Shown here in pieces: positions 36,521-60,418 of a DNA stretch of 64,000 nt. The position numbers and the translations under genes were made by a program. The notes below the pieces were generated by a model. The model saw only the letters and a list, made by a program, of their open reading frames with translations, was not told the DNA's origin and did no database searches. Each line of letters begins with the position of its first letter. Within the stretch, counting starts at the first letter, position 1. The stretch covers positions 637,408-701,407 of the forward strand of contig VYZB01000124.1 of the NCBI GenBank assembly GCA_013397455.1, given 5' to 3'. This stretch comes from Crotophaga sulcirostris. Taxonomy: Eukaryota; Chordata; Aves; Cuculiformes; Crotophagidae.

Positions 36521-39500
36521 TGTCAGAGCTAGCAGACATCTACCAAAACTGGTCTAAAGGTTTGCAAATGGAAGAAGCACTACAGCAACCTAAGGCTACA
36601 TATTTCAGTGTTACTCAGAACTGCTCCATTAATAAGATTTTTCTATTTCTTCCTTGATACGTTCTGAACTCCCTTTATTTTTTGCTGTGTTTATCAGGGA
36701 CAAGGCATAAAAATATATTTATGCCATTAATTCCTGCAGCCTTTTACACAGAAATTTAACGTTTCTTCTCAGTGTTCTTTCTTTTAGGTTGCAATGCTTG
36801 CATTGATTAAACAGACCTTACAAGGTGAGAGATCCACGGCTCTGAAATTTTCATTGCTGTCTTCTGGATATTTTCCAATTTATCCATGTTTTCTTGCAGA
36901 GCAGCACCTGAAATTGCAACCATTGCACTGTCTGAGGAACTACCACCGCATCAGAAAAGACAGTTACTTTAGAAGGCTTGCAGGGATAATTCCATGTGTA
37001 TTATACAGCCTGATATGATGTTAGCCTTCACTGTTGACTCATATTTAGCTGGTAAACTGTTTTCATTCTGTGATTCTTGTCTGAACCACTGCTGCTAACT
37101 TTTGTCTTCCCATTAGGAGAAATAATGAAATGTAAAAATACAAAGTGAGGTAGTACTTTTTCCTACTGTCATCTTTTTTTTCTGGACAATTTCTCTAATT
37201 AACCTAATAATGACAGAGTTCAGTGCAGTTCCTGCTGCTCCTACTGCACCACCCTGGGCAGGGAGCACCAGACCCTGGAAACTGGGAAAGAGCTGCTGTT
37301 ACAATTGCAGCAGTGCCCTCTAGCGTTTGTGGGGCGGTGGAAAGTTCTTAATTGAGCTTCTCAATTAAGCTCAAAGGGTTCACGGGTTCGAGCACAAAAG
37401 GTGAACGTTTTAACTAAGCTGCATAACTCTGCTTACACAGCTTCTGTGACAGCAGGCTATAAATAAATGGAAGTCATTATTGTCTCTTGCCCAGAGGTAA
37501 AGCCTGACTTTGCTGTTCCTTTACACATTTGGCCGTAAGGACTGAGAGTAGAGAAGAAATAGCATCTTCTCATCATCCTTCACGTCCATAAATGAATGTA
37601 GAACAGCATGTTTTGCCATGGCATCCACGAGAGACAGAGGGATGCAGGATGCGTGGTAGGATTTAAAAGAGAGTATTGTCTGTAACCGTATTCCTTAACA
37701 ATAGCAGTTGAACATCCACCAACTATGAAATACAAGAGTCTCTGGAAACACACAGCGGGGTCTATTTCCTGGGATAAATCATATATTGGAGGGTTCTTAC
37801 AGGGTTAATGCAACAAGGAAGACCACACTGTGGCATGTAGAACCATCCACAGCTGGAGCACCCCGACTGTGCAGTGCAGCCAGGCATAACAAGGGGATGG
37901 GAGCTGCCACTCCTGTCTTTTGGTACCTCATTTGCCCTTGGACCACACTTTGGTGTTGAGAAAGCCCCTTGCTTGGGCACAGCATTCTGGATCAGCCTGG
38001 GGCAAGTTCCCAGGCTAAACTGGCCATCAACACCAGGGGGCAGTGGAAGCTGCACGCTGGTGCTTCAAGCCAGCAGACACATGGGATTCAGTGTAAAGCC
38101 TAACTTTCTTCCACTGTACAGCACCCCAGATACAGCAGACTTGGTGCAGTTTCCATGCTCTTTATGGGGAGATATCTTTCAAAAGAAGATGTGATGGCAA
38201 ATACATCAGTTATATCAGTTTGCAAGACAGTGCCCCACTATATTCTGTGTGCATGAAGCGTGCCGGTACCTGGGTCTCTGCAGGAACACCTTACCTCACC
38301 CAGCAGCTTGCAGAATTGAGAGCCTCATGGTATTCCTATCCAAACTGCTCATTTCTCCACATTTTAAACACATTCCCCTAAAATGGTCAATGACATGGTA
38401 TTAAATCACAAGAGCATAATATTTTTGGAGATAAGAGTTTGAGTCTTAGCTCTATTTTAGTACATGTCCATAAAATTAAAAAATGCCCTCCACTAACCTT
38501 CACTTATGGCAAGACAGTGTGTATAAATACTCCCTACTTTGGCAATTACATTAGCAGGGATCAAGATTTAATTGTAGGGTTCTGCCTACCAAGTAATAGG
38601 AATCAAAATTCATACCTAAAAAGCTTCTGATGAACTTCAGGGTCTTGATGCCATACATCTCTAGGTTTCTTTGCTGTCATAAAATACATCAGCAAATTCA
38701 TGCACGTTCTGTCAAACACCACATTGAAACCAGAATTTCAAATTTCAACGAGTGACGGGAAATCAAATAACTTAGATATCATTAACATGATAGTTAATTA
38801 TGCAGTTATGACTATAAAGTCAGAAATCAGACCCCTAATGTTATTCAAGCCTAGGAAAAGCAGTATTTGATGTTCACACATGGCATAATCTTCAATTCCC
38901 AGCAGCTGAGAGTCTGTACCTGGCCATTCATGCAAGCAAAGCTCCTAAATAATGCAGGAAGCTACTATGAATTCCTTCTTAATGCACATGCTTGCTGTCA
39001 GGACCACAAGTCCTTTGATTCTGGTCAGCAGTAGTGCAGGCAGCCATCCTGAAAAGGGTAGGGCACACATCAGAATCTCTTGCAGACTGTTCCACCAACA
39101 GATCCTAAAGAGCACTGGACTAATAATGAAAGTTGCTGGCTTTGTGACATGGACAAAGGAGGGGAGAGGAGGGGGAAGGGAAGATCCAAGTAACTTTCAG
39201 ATGTGATGCAGCTGCCACATTTTATAACTTTTCAAAGAGCACAGGCAATTATTTTATGGTCTGGTCTTCCTCCACAGAGCTGAATTTCCACACTGCAAAG
39301 CATTAAAGCCTCTCAAACAATACCAAGAAAAACAGGGCTGTCATCCAAGGAGGAGGAATAGGCTCATAAATCCCCTGGATGCAACTGCAGAGGAAGTCCT
39401 GTGAAGAACTCAGCCAAACACAACTCCTAAGATTCCCTCTCTCGACTAGAATAAACTGTAAAATTAACAATATTTGTGCTGCCTCTGGCTTACACCCAAA

Positions 39501-39539
39501 TGTATTACAGTTGACACTTCCTCCAACAGTATGAGAATA

Positions 39540-39860
39540 CCGTGCTAATCCCACCCCGATCCTGGGCCACCATCTTTTGCTGCTGGCTAGAGCGATCCTG
39601 CATGGTGGAAAACGATGGCAACTGCCAAGATTCATCAGCCCGAGCAGGCGGATGTTAGGCAGGAAGAGCAAACGCAAAGGAAGACTCTTCTCCCTGAACA
39701 CGGAACCGCGGGCCGGGGAGCCAGTCTGTGCTCCAACCCGGCCATTACGTGATGAGGGTAAATCCCAACACCTCCGTGCCACACGATCCCCGGACACAAA
39801 ATGGAGGAACGTCCTCCCTCACAGGAGTGTGGTGGGATCTGCTGGGAGGGTTTTGCCTTT
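39540..39860. promoter_or_regulatory. CpG-richer patch, possible orphan island or old element
   Basis: CpG dinucleotides are clustered here (for example ACCGCGGGCCGGGG and GGCCATTACGTGATG), in contrast to CpG-poor surroundings. ATTACGTGAT resembles a bZIP (CREB/D-box) site. No coding sequence is recognised. It may be a distal regulatory element or a decayed transposon end. Confidence 0.3.
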
Positions 39861-42800
39861 TTAGCTGGAGGCACGTTTACAGGCATTGGCACAAATAGGT
39901 TTAGGAAGGAGTTTCTAACCTTTCTTTCTCAAAAAAGCATTGAAAATGGTTCAGATGAGGAGGCTTCTTTGCAAACATCATGCGATACAGCAGCAAAAGC
40001 GAGTCAAACCGCCTGCTATTGCTAACGCTGCCTCTCACCATTCAAACCATAAACAGCATTGGAAACAGCATATCAATAATTACACTGTTCAGAACCAACA
40101 CAAAGACAGAAAAGCTGTGAAGTTCTTAGCAGTTGTACTGCTGACTTAACTGAGCATTTCCCATCCAGTGTGCACCACAGATTCTGATTGAGGATGCTGG
40201 TTGAAGTGCAAAGAATTGACAGAATAATTTGACTCTAATGGCCAGGAGGATAGAGCTGCCACACTGTACAACAGGCCCAAGAGTTTTAATTTGTGTTTTC
40301 AATAGAGAATGAGAAGCTAGCCCTGTTAATTTAAGCTCTACGGTTTGGTGAGGAGTTTTCACTTTTGCCAGGATCAGAGGTGAGGTCAGAAGGCTGCCTG
40401 GCTCCCATCTGGTATTTCTGGTTAAGTTACTCTGTGCATACAGAGCTGTGACAAGCTTCAAAGAGCAAGAATGATCCTTCTGCTTATGAAAGTTTAACCT
40501 CCAGCTCTGATAAGCTATTCCTTGAAGTCTATCTGTAATTGCTCCGTTTCCCGTCACCGTGTCTGATGCTATCGCTAGATTGAAATAAACCATGGGAGGA
40601 GGAAGAGAGAAGTGCTCAACAGAATCGTTTTTTAATTCCAACATCACTTTTTAGAACTGCCACTGACACCAGCCTGGCCACTGCAGCTCACTCGTTTTCC
40701 TCCACTCTCAATCTTCCCAGCTCTTTGGTCTTGCTTTATAATTCCGTAATACCTCATACCTTGGGCAACTCTCCCACATTACTTGACAGCATGAACCTGG
40801 GACACAATCTGACAAGCTTAGACTGCAGTGGGTTCAACACACATCTAATGCAAGTAGCAGATGAAATATAGAATTGTTCAATTAAGTGATACAGTCATCC
40901 TTGGAAAAGCTCCCAGATCTCTTATTAGTGCAAACTGGTGTCCATCACCCCCAGAGCTGTCACCCCTTGAATACTTATTGTTCATTCAAGAGCTCAGATC
41001 CCCACTAGGCAGAGAACAGCAGCTGTTGAACAGTTCAACAGCTCCTATGCACTACAAGAGAACTTGGAGGGGCCTGGAAGGGCCAGAGGTGAGGGGCTCC
41101 TTAGAGGAGGGCCAATTTCTCACCTTATGGCTCCTCCCTTCGCCTTGCTTTCAGAAAGAAGAAGCCAGGGTGAAAGGAATTGTTAAATGATTATTCCCAT
41201 TGGGTCTTGTTTCAGTTTTGTTTATAATATCACAGAAAGTAAATCACTAAAAAAATAAGGAACTATGGTGAAAAATCAATGGTAAGTTTAGGTAAATATA
41301 TGCAGTTCCATATTATTACAGCATGACTCACCCTGTCAAGCACCAGCCAGCATAGGAAAGGATCTGCTGCTGCCTACTTGCTCTTCACTCAACATGAATC
41401 CTTATTTTGCAAAAAAGACAAAAACTAAATATTAAAATTCTATGGATCTTAAAATATGTTTGCATTTTTAACCAAAGACTTGGAATTTATGTAATGGTTC
41501 TATCAGATACAAGAATAGCGTCTATCACAGCAACACTCACTTCCACTGCGGGCAGGTACCTCACTACCCTGCTAAATGTTATAGAAGTGGACATCAGAGT
41601 CTGATCTGAGCATGAATATCTTGTCAATTCAAATATCTTCATTAAAAACTCCAGGTCCCAGTTGCTCCTGAAAGCAGAGGAGGAAGGCTGAAAAGAGTCA
41701 GCATTTGGGATTATAGCTGTGGTGTGTCAAAAATTCTGAAAGTAATTTCAGAAATATTGGGGGGAGAGTGGCAGAGAGTGGAGGGAATTACTGAGGCTCT
41801 TCCTGATCTCCATCTACTATTCTCTACATAAAAGTTGGAGTTGAAGTTGTCTAAGAGGCCCTGCTCCAGCTAACACTGGCTGATTTTGACCTCACCACCT
41901 CTGCTGTCTGAATTTTCTACATAAAAAATTAGAATATCCCTATAAAATTAAACATCAGGAGAAACTTGCTTTGCTTATAAGTCTTTATGGAAAAATAAGA
42001 ACCTCTTCAGTGGCCTCTGAAGATACACCAAGGGGGGAGGGCGTTGCACGTACTAGGAACAGAAATTGCAGCCAAATCCAGCACAGCCTTCTCGTACACA
42101 GGTTCTCTCCACTGACCATCTATCTTCCATGTACTTTACACCACCAGATGGAGCTGCATTGTTTGTGTCTAGACAAAATTTTCATAGCAACTCAGCATTT
42201 TACCATCTTGAATAGTTCCTCCTTTTTACCAGACTTTTCCCTAGCTTATCTATTTTGCCATTTAAAAATCTGTTACATCAAATACACTTTCCTGTCCCAC
42301 TTCCAGCTCCACAGACAGTTGCCTCTCGGGGTGAATCCCATCTCACTGCACTGAGCAAATTGACTTGCTTTAAGCCTGGAATTAGTTGAATGAGTATTTT
42401 GCAGGCCCTACGTTTCTGAAAGGTGAGTTTTTAGCAGCCAGCTCTAAGCAATGAGCAGCTCACCCAGATTTTTTTCCAATTCCTCTGGCTCCCATTTTCC
42501 CCATATAAGTGACACACAGGGCAGTTTTACAAATACTATCTATACACACCTCTGAAATACTCCTTGGAGACTTTGTAGTATTGACATTTGAAGATCAAGC
42601 TGAGTAAACACTTCCAGAATGATTTAACTTTGCCTTCCTTTAATTGACTGATTCAATTTTAATTGCCTTGATTCTAACAAGCATAATTCAAATGGGCCCA
42701 GATAATCCGAGGCGAGGTGCTCCAGAACGCCAGTTCCTGATCTGGGACCCCATAATTTGTCAATACTCCACAAGAGTTTTGGAATCACCATGGGAAGCAT

Positions 42801-45800
42801 GAACTCAAGCTTTCCTGCTTCCCCTGAACTGACTTAACCCACAGATTAAATGCCACATGACGAAACTTCTCCCTGGTCTAACATTTCAACACTCAAAACC
42901 GCACGGGGTTACAAACCAGCAGACAGAAATGCACAGATCCAGAGGTGAGGCCCCGTGATCAGGGGGACCAGAAATCTGCCAGTCACATCCCGTATCCTGT
43001 CAGGAAATGGGAACTGCAGATTGTCTGAACAGCGTTTCCTGGAGAGATGGTTTAACACAAGCAGCTAAGCCTGGAACAACATCCAGCCACGTCAGAGTCC
43101 AGGCCCTCGTTCGCTCGGCCCAACTGACTGATGGAGCCGGGAGCAGCTCCATGGGTTTGATTTACCAGCAGATCAGGTTTCACAAGAAGGGTAAGAAAAG
43201 TACAGCATCCAGAAACATTTAAGAAAAAAACAGAAGGAGACACAGCAAGAAGTTTTTAACTCACCAGGTACATTGGACCAAAATCAGCAACTTGCGCTGC
43301 CAGAAACAAGCACATCTGGCAGGATGCGAGCAGCCAACATTCAGGATACAGGAGGGCTGCTCCATCCCTGAGCGTACGAGGGGTTTTCACGTGACAGAGC
43401 TGTTCAGAGCAGGGGTGACAAGGGAACAGGCAAAGCATCCCTGATCTCGGACAATGGAAATCAAGTCTATTGTTTATTCTTTCCCAAATATCTCCAGCTC
43501 TTCTTCCTCCCTTTCTCGTACAACCCCTAACCAGAAAAAAAACCCTCAACTTTTCCCCTACTTTAGGAGATTAAACATTGGCGTGCAATACAGCAAGTGA
43601 CCAATTCACCTTGGATCCATTGAGCAGCCCATGTTCAAAGCACAACCAGACTCTCTAAAGATTACATGAAGAAAAGTAAACAGAGCATTGCTATGCAAAA
43701 CTAGCCAACTGCTGTTAGCACTTTTTCATCAGTTGGTTCTTTTATTCTTTCCCCTCAAATCTGAGTTCAAGGTCACACCTACACTAAAATCCGTGTTAAT
43801 CACAATACCACACAGGATCCTGATTTGTTTCAGACCAAGTTTCACAGAATTTAGCAGGGGTGACAGGGTTTATTATTCTTTATTTACTCTGCCACTTCCC
43901 AGAAACCAGATTATTCCATTTTTAGCTCTGATAGGCATGATTCAATCAGTAATTTTAAGTATGCTTCACAGCTGATTTAAAACATATGTTCCAGGGCACT
44001 TAGTGGTCAAAACCTCCAATGCCCAACTCAGACCTTTTCTTCTACTACCAGTAGAGCCTCAGATTTTTAAAATAACATTTAATTCACTAGAAATTAAAGG
44101 TCATGATGGGCACAGAAGACCTAATTAAAAGTCTTAATTCTAGGTACCGAGATTGAGAAATCTGTCATCTCTTCCTCACTTGACTACTTCCCCCCACCTC
44201 CAGGAGAGGATTCCAGTCCCATGGAAGTCCATTCTATTACCATGACATGTTTTCCAAGTCAAGACCAGACAACTATAACTCCTCCTTTTCCCACCTCTGC
44301 AGCCCCTCATTATCCAGGTACCTCAGATCCATCAGCCCTGTCCATCTTCATCACCTAAGAAGCTTCATAAACAGGTGAAGTTTTACTCCATCCTCCTTCG
44401 GAAAGACACCACTCCTCATCCCTTCGTATCTCTAACAAACTCAGGCGTCCACGACTAAAAAACTGCAAGCACTGCCACTAAGAGCAAGCAGAGACAAACT
44501 CTTCTTTGCTCTAGAAATTTGCCAGATGCTAGATGAGGCCGCTCTTTTGGAACCACATTCCAGAATTACCTTTAAGTCAGAATCTTTTCAAAGCCCACAG
44601 GAGGAGCTACTGGTAAGAAGACTTGGCCCAAAGTCAAAGACACTACTCCCTTTCCATCCCCATTTTTCTTCAATTACAGCTCTCTGAATAACTAGGCATA
44701 CAAAGACAGACAGATATTTAAATAATATAGTTTAAAGCTTCATATTTAACAGAAGCACTGTCTGTAATAAAAGGCATTTGTGTGCACTGTGTGCATTTCA
44801 AACAAATTGCACTACACATTACCCTTGACACAAGAAGCTGCTTTCTTGGCAGGTGTTTCACTGCCAGCAAAGCATTCTCAGCATGGTCAGGAAGAACCAA
44901 TTCAACATATGGATAGAGATCAAGGAAGGTAAGACAGATCGTGTCGGTATAGATTTTATTACAGACTAGACAAACCCACATAAGAAACATCCATTGCAAT
45001 AAAAATGTACCACAGGAGTGGAAAAAAACAGCTGGAATTTGGAATTGCAAAAGACTAACTTTGAGCTCCCAAATTTAAGCATTTCCAGCCATGAGTACTT
45101 ACTAGTATTCTGCAGTCCAAAAACCCAAGGCTCACAGTTAAGGGCTGCTAGTTAAGTAACATCACCATCATATTTTCCATACTCATAGCTTTTAAAAACT
45201 TCTCCATTGAGGCTGAGAATTTCCATGTTTGGTATCAAACCAAGCCATGGCACTGGAATTTCTCTTGGTTGATGTGAAATGAGGGAAAATCCATTTTTGT
45301 TTTAGGTCAGAACAAGAGAAGAGACTTTACCCGCTAAAAATACAAAACAAAATCCTCAAGTGGACCAGTACCAAGTTGTTGAATCAATTGCCTTTCAACA
45401 CCTCTCGTTTCAGGAATTTGCTTCTGTGGGTATAAAATCCATTTGCTTTTTTTTCTAGACAGAATTGTGCCTGGTGGAGACTTTGTTCTTACTGAGCATT
45501 AAAAATACAGCTACTTACCCTTCTCAATATCTACAGTAAGGACAGCTAACTGACAACAGAGCTTATTTGCCAGATCCTCAAATGGCTCAACACAAGATGT
45601 TCCACTCAATTCTTTTCCTATTAAAGGACACAAAAGTTTTAAAAGAAGTTACTAAACATTTTGTTCTGATTTCCTGCTCCAGGTCTTACACTCTTGTATC
45701 CCACAAAGTGTTTTTGCGATGTATAACCACATGAATCATAGTAGCTCTTTCATTTGGAGTTTGAGCCAAGAGAAGTACCAGCAGTTTTTGATTAAGTTCT

Positions 45801-46219
45801 TGAGTAGCTCAATCAAACCAAGAAGTGTCCATTTTAAATAGTTAAGAATGGAGGAAGCAAAATGCCTGCAGCCATTCAGTGTTAGCATATATTGCACCTT
45901 TACACAGGGGTTTTCAGATACTGCTGGGGACACTTTCCAATAACAAAAATCATGAGGGTTTTCGTTCATATTGCAACACTGTTTTTATCTTTAAAACAAC
46001 CCCCACATCCCTTCACACAAATACAGGCTTTCATACACACTGCATATTTTGCCCAGTTAACCATTAAAAATCTGAGGTATTTTAAAATACTGACCAGTTT
46101 TGGGGGCAGCATACACTTCCCTCATCTGTTTATTTCATAACTCAGCTCCTGCCAGAAGCAGTTTTGTGGATTGAACAATAAGCTGCAGAACAGATCAGTC
46201 AAAACTCATGTCAAACTGC

Positions 46220-46225
46220 TTTATT
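46220..46225 (-). terminator. GNB1: Candidate GNB1 poly(A) signal AATAAA
   Basis: Canonical minus-strand hexamer about 1.7 kb into the inferred 3'UTR exon. Other hexamers, for example near 47636, could give shorter forms. Confidence 0.55.
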
Positions 46226-46748
46226 ACATCTTAAATAACATTACATTTTAATATAGTATCTATCTTGCATCCAGCTTTCTTGAAGTACACTGACTTTAAA
46301 ATTAAATACAAAAGGTGAAGAGGGATACAGGGCGTGGAGAAAGCTCTACAGAGTAGTTTCATGAAAGAGAGTAAGAGGGAATTCATCTTTTATGCCAAAT
46401 CCAGGCCTAACGCACAATTACAGCACATTTTTGTACAGAATGTTGCAGAAAAAACAAAATGGAGAAAAGCTACTACTGCTGCTAGGAAGGAGCATTTCTG
46501 GATACAGTGAGAAGATAGGAAAGTTTAACAGAACAATCTGCTGTCCAAACACTGCTGCTTTTAACATTTTATTTGAAAAGAAAGCCAGGAAAACCTGCTC
46601 ATTACAAAAATGACTCTGATCAGATGCAAAGGACTCATCCTACAAGAGGAACTGGCTGTGAGGAACTGATTTATAAAGAAGATGGTCTAGGTTCCCTCCT
46701 CCCACACCCCAGAATCTTTGACAGCGATTGTTTGAACAGGCTGTTTCT

Positions 46749-46764
46749 TTAAAAAAAAAAAAAA
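46749..46764. repeat. Poly-A tract
   Basis: About 15 A on the plus strand (poly-U in GNB1 mRNA), within the inferred 3'UTR exon. A similar T run lies near 47002-47015. Confidence 0.9.
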
Positions 46765-47228
46765 AGTGACTTATCACGCTACTCCAAAACGTGCATAGCT
46801 TTTACTCGAGTTCTTCATAGATTTATGCACAGAGTAGCAACAATAAATGAATACAGCGACAATGGTTACAGTTTTTAAACAGGTTATTTCTTCAAAGAAA
46901 AAACATCTAAGGACTTAGTCCAATATGCACTTTTTAGCATTTCTACAGCATGCGATTCTAAGAGTAAACCCACCCAATATGGCAAACAATCAAAAAAGGT
47001 TGTTTTTTTTTTTTTAACTTAGAAAGTTCAAGATCATTATTTTCAAAACATTGATTTGTACATCATTTCATACACAAAGAATTGACTCAATACCCAAGTG
47101 TAGGATAGGTCTCTTTTGAAAACAGAGATTCCTGGTTGTTGAGACTTATAGGATAGTGTTAGGATATATAAACTGCCCTTTCAAGTGGACAAAACCAAAA
47201 CAGATTAAAAAAATCAGTGTGGTGAAAA

Positions 47229-47250
47229 GGGGGGCGGGGGGGCAGGAGGG
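47229..47250 (+). repeat. G-rich tract (C-rich in GNB1 mRNA)
   Basis: The plus strand has runs of six and seven G followed by GGAGGG. It fits a potential G-quadruplex on the DNA strand complementary to GNB1 mRNA and a poly(C)-binding protein site in the 3'UTR. Confidence 0.6.
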
Positions 47251-47919
47251 ACCAAGGATTGCATTTGTTATCCATAAAAGGTGAAAGGATTCTTTAAACA
47301 AGCATTCATTACCTTTTACAGCATGTGCTTGGTTACCTTACTGCTTAACATTATCCTATATATGCCAAGTTTTGTGCAACAATTATCTGTGATACTAGAA
47401 AATAAAATAAAAAAAATTAGGGACTAAATTTACAGCGTTAACGACCCCCAGATGCTCTGGGCTAGGACTCCCTTGTTTTGCTCAATTAAATACAAAGAAA
47501 TGTATTTAAAAAGGAAACTTGAAAAAAATCCTGCTACAAACATGACTTTAAAATTTGCAAGTGTGTGAGACGTAGTCCTTAACCTTGACTTGGAAACTAC
47601 AGTGAAAGCTAACTGTTTCACAATTATGCTCAAGTTTATTTTCTGGTCATGCTTTTATGATAGTGTTTCATTTTTAAATTCTCAAGACAAAAAAAAATGG
47701 TCCCAGAAGGAATGCACAATTTCATTTTGCTTACAACACAGAAATTCTTCTTGGAAAGGTAATTGTGCTCTTCATTTCAGCAACAGGAGACGGAAAAGAT
47801 CTTGCCCTTTGAAGTTGGGGAGGATGGGGGTCCAAGTTAGTATGGTTGGATTGGATATGCTATCATTTTTAATTTTCAACCGTTGGAGACTTCTTCCAGT
47901 CATGGAGTCCGCCGCTCTT

Positions 47920-48303
47920 CTGACACACAGAAAGATTTATTAAGAGTTGCACTTTAAACCATAATCAACTTTCAAGCTTTGCTCTCACTGCCCACTGACG
48001 CAGTTAGCCATTATCTCACCATTTTCAAGAACGCCATTTATTTACCAACCCAGATTCGAAAGACCGTACAGTCATCCCTACCACGAAAATAGAGTATGCC
48101 AAAAATAGTTCATCGCAAAAATGTCATCCATACATTAAATAAGTAGCCTTCTGGAACAACAAACTGATTTTTGTTTTCTCACTGCCATTGCTAATCTGAA
48201 CTATAAACCTCCAACATCAGTCAAATAGCACTGCTGGGACCTGGAGAAAAATATTCTAAATACCAAACAAGGACAGTCTTAATGAGTGAGATACCTACCT
48301 ACT
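47920..48303 (-). other. GNB1: Putative intron in the GNB1 3'UTR
   Basis: After TGA the minus strand reads AGTAGGTAGGTATC, giving overlapping candidate donors (for example TAG|GTAGGT). The acceptor is at 47920-47921. Because the junction would lie far closer than 50 bases to the stop codon, it should not trigger nonsense-mediated decay. The exact donor is undetermined. Confidence 0.5.
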
Positions 48304-60367
<12,064 letters not shown>

Positions 60368-60418
60368 TTTCCTGTGCTAAAGGTGTGCTTCACTGCCACC
60401 TCTGAAACAACCAGAAAT

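Larger units (their letters stand above)
30871..46199. other. Intergenic region between NADK and GNB1
   Basis: About 15 kb with no recognisable gene on either strand. It includes a promoter-like cluster at 32.1 kb, a short direct repeat at 33.5 kb, an old CR1 piece at 36.4 kb, a small hairpin at 37.35 kb and a CpG-richer patch near 39.5-39.9 kb. Frames up to about 170 codons occur, but none resembles a known protein. Confidence 0.65.
46200..47919 (-). other. GNB1: GNB1 terminal 3'UTR exon (inferred)
   Basis: On the minus strand TCTTTCTGTGTGTCAG|AAGAGC is a good acceptor (exon start 47919). The sequence that follows (GCGGCGGACTCCATGACTGG) is GC-richer than its surroundings. AATAAA at 46220-46225 would end the transcript near 46200. 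Human GNB1, as I recall it, also has a separate 3'UTR exon after the ninth coding exon. The exon contains A/T runs and a C-rich tract (C-rich in the mRNA) at 47229-47250. Confidence 0.6.

Noticed and set aside
37378..37400. GGTTCGAGC resembling a tRNA B box
   Set aside because: No A box or cloverleaf can be drawn around it.
39303..39797. 164-codon minus-strand open frame
   Set aside because: No family resemblance, mixed composition, and it overlaps a CpG-richer patch where open frames arise easily.
40126..40647. 173-codon minus-strand open frame
   Set aside because: No recognisable motif and no codon bias; length is possible by chance in a window this large.
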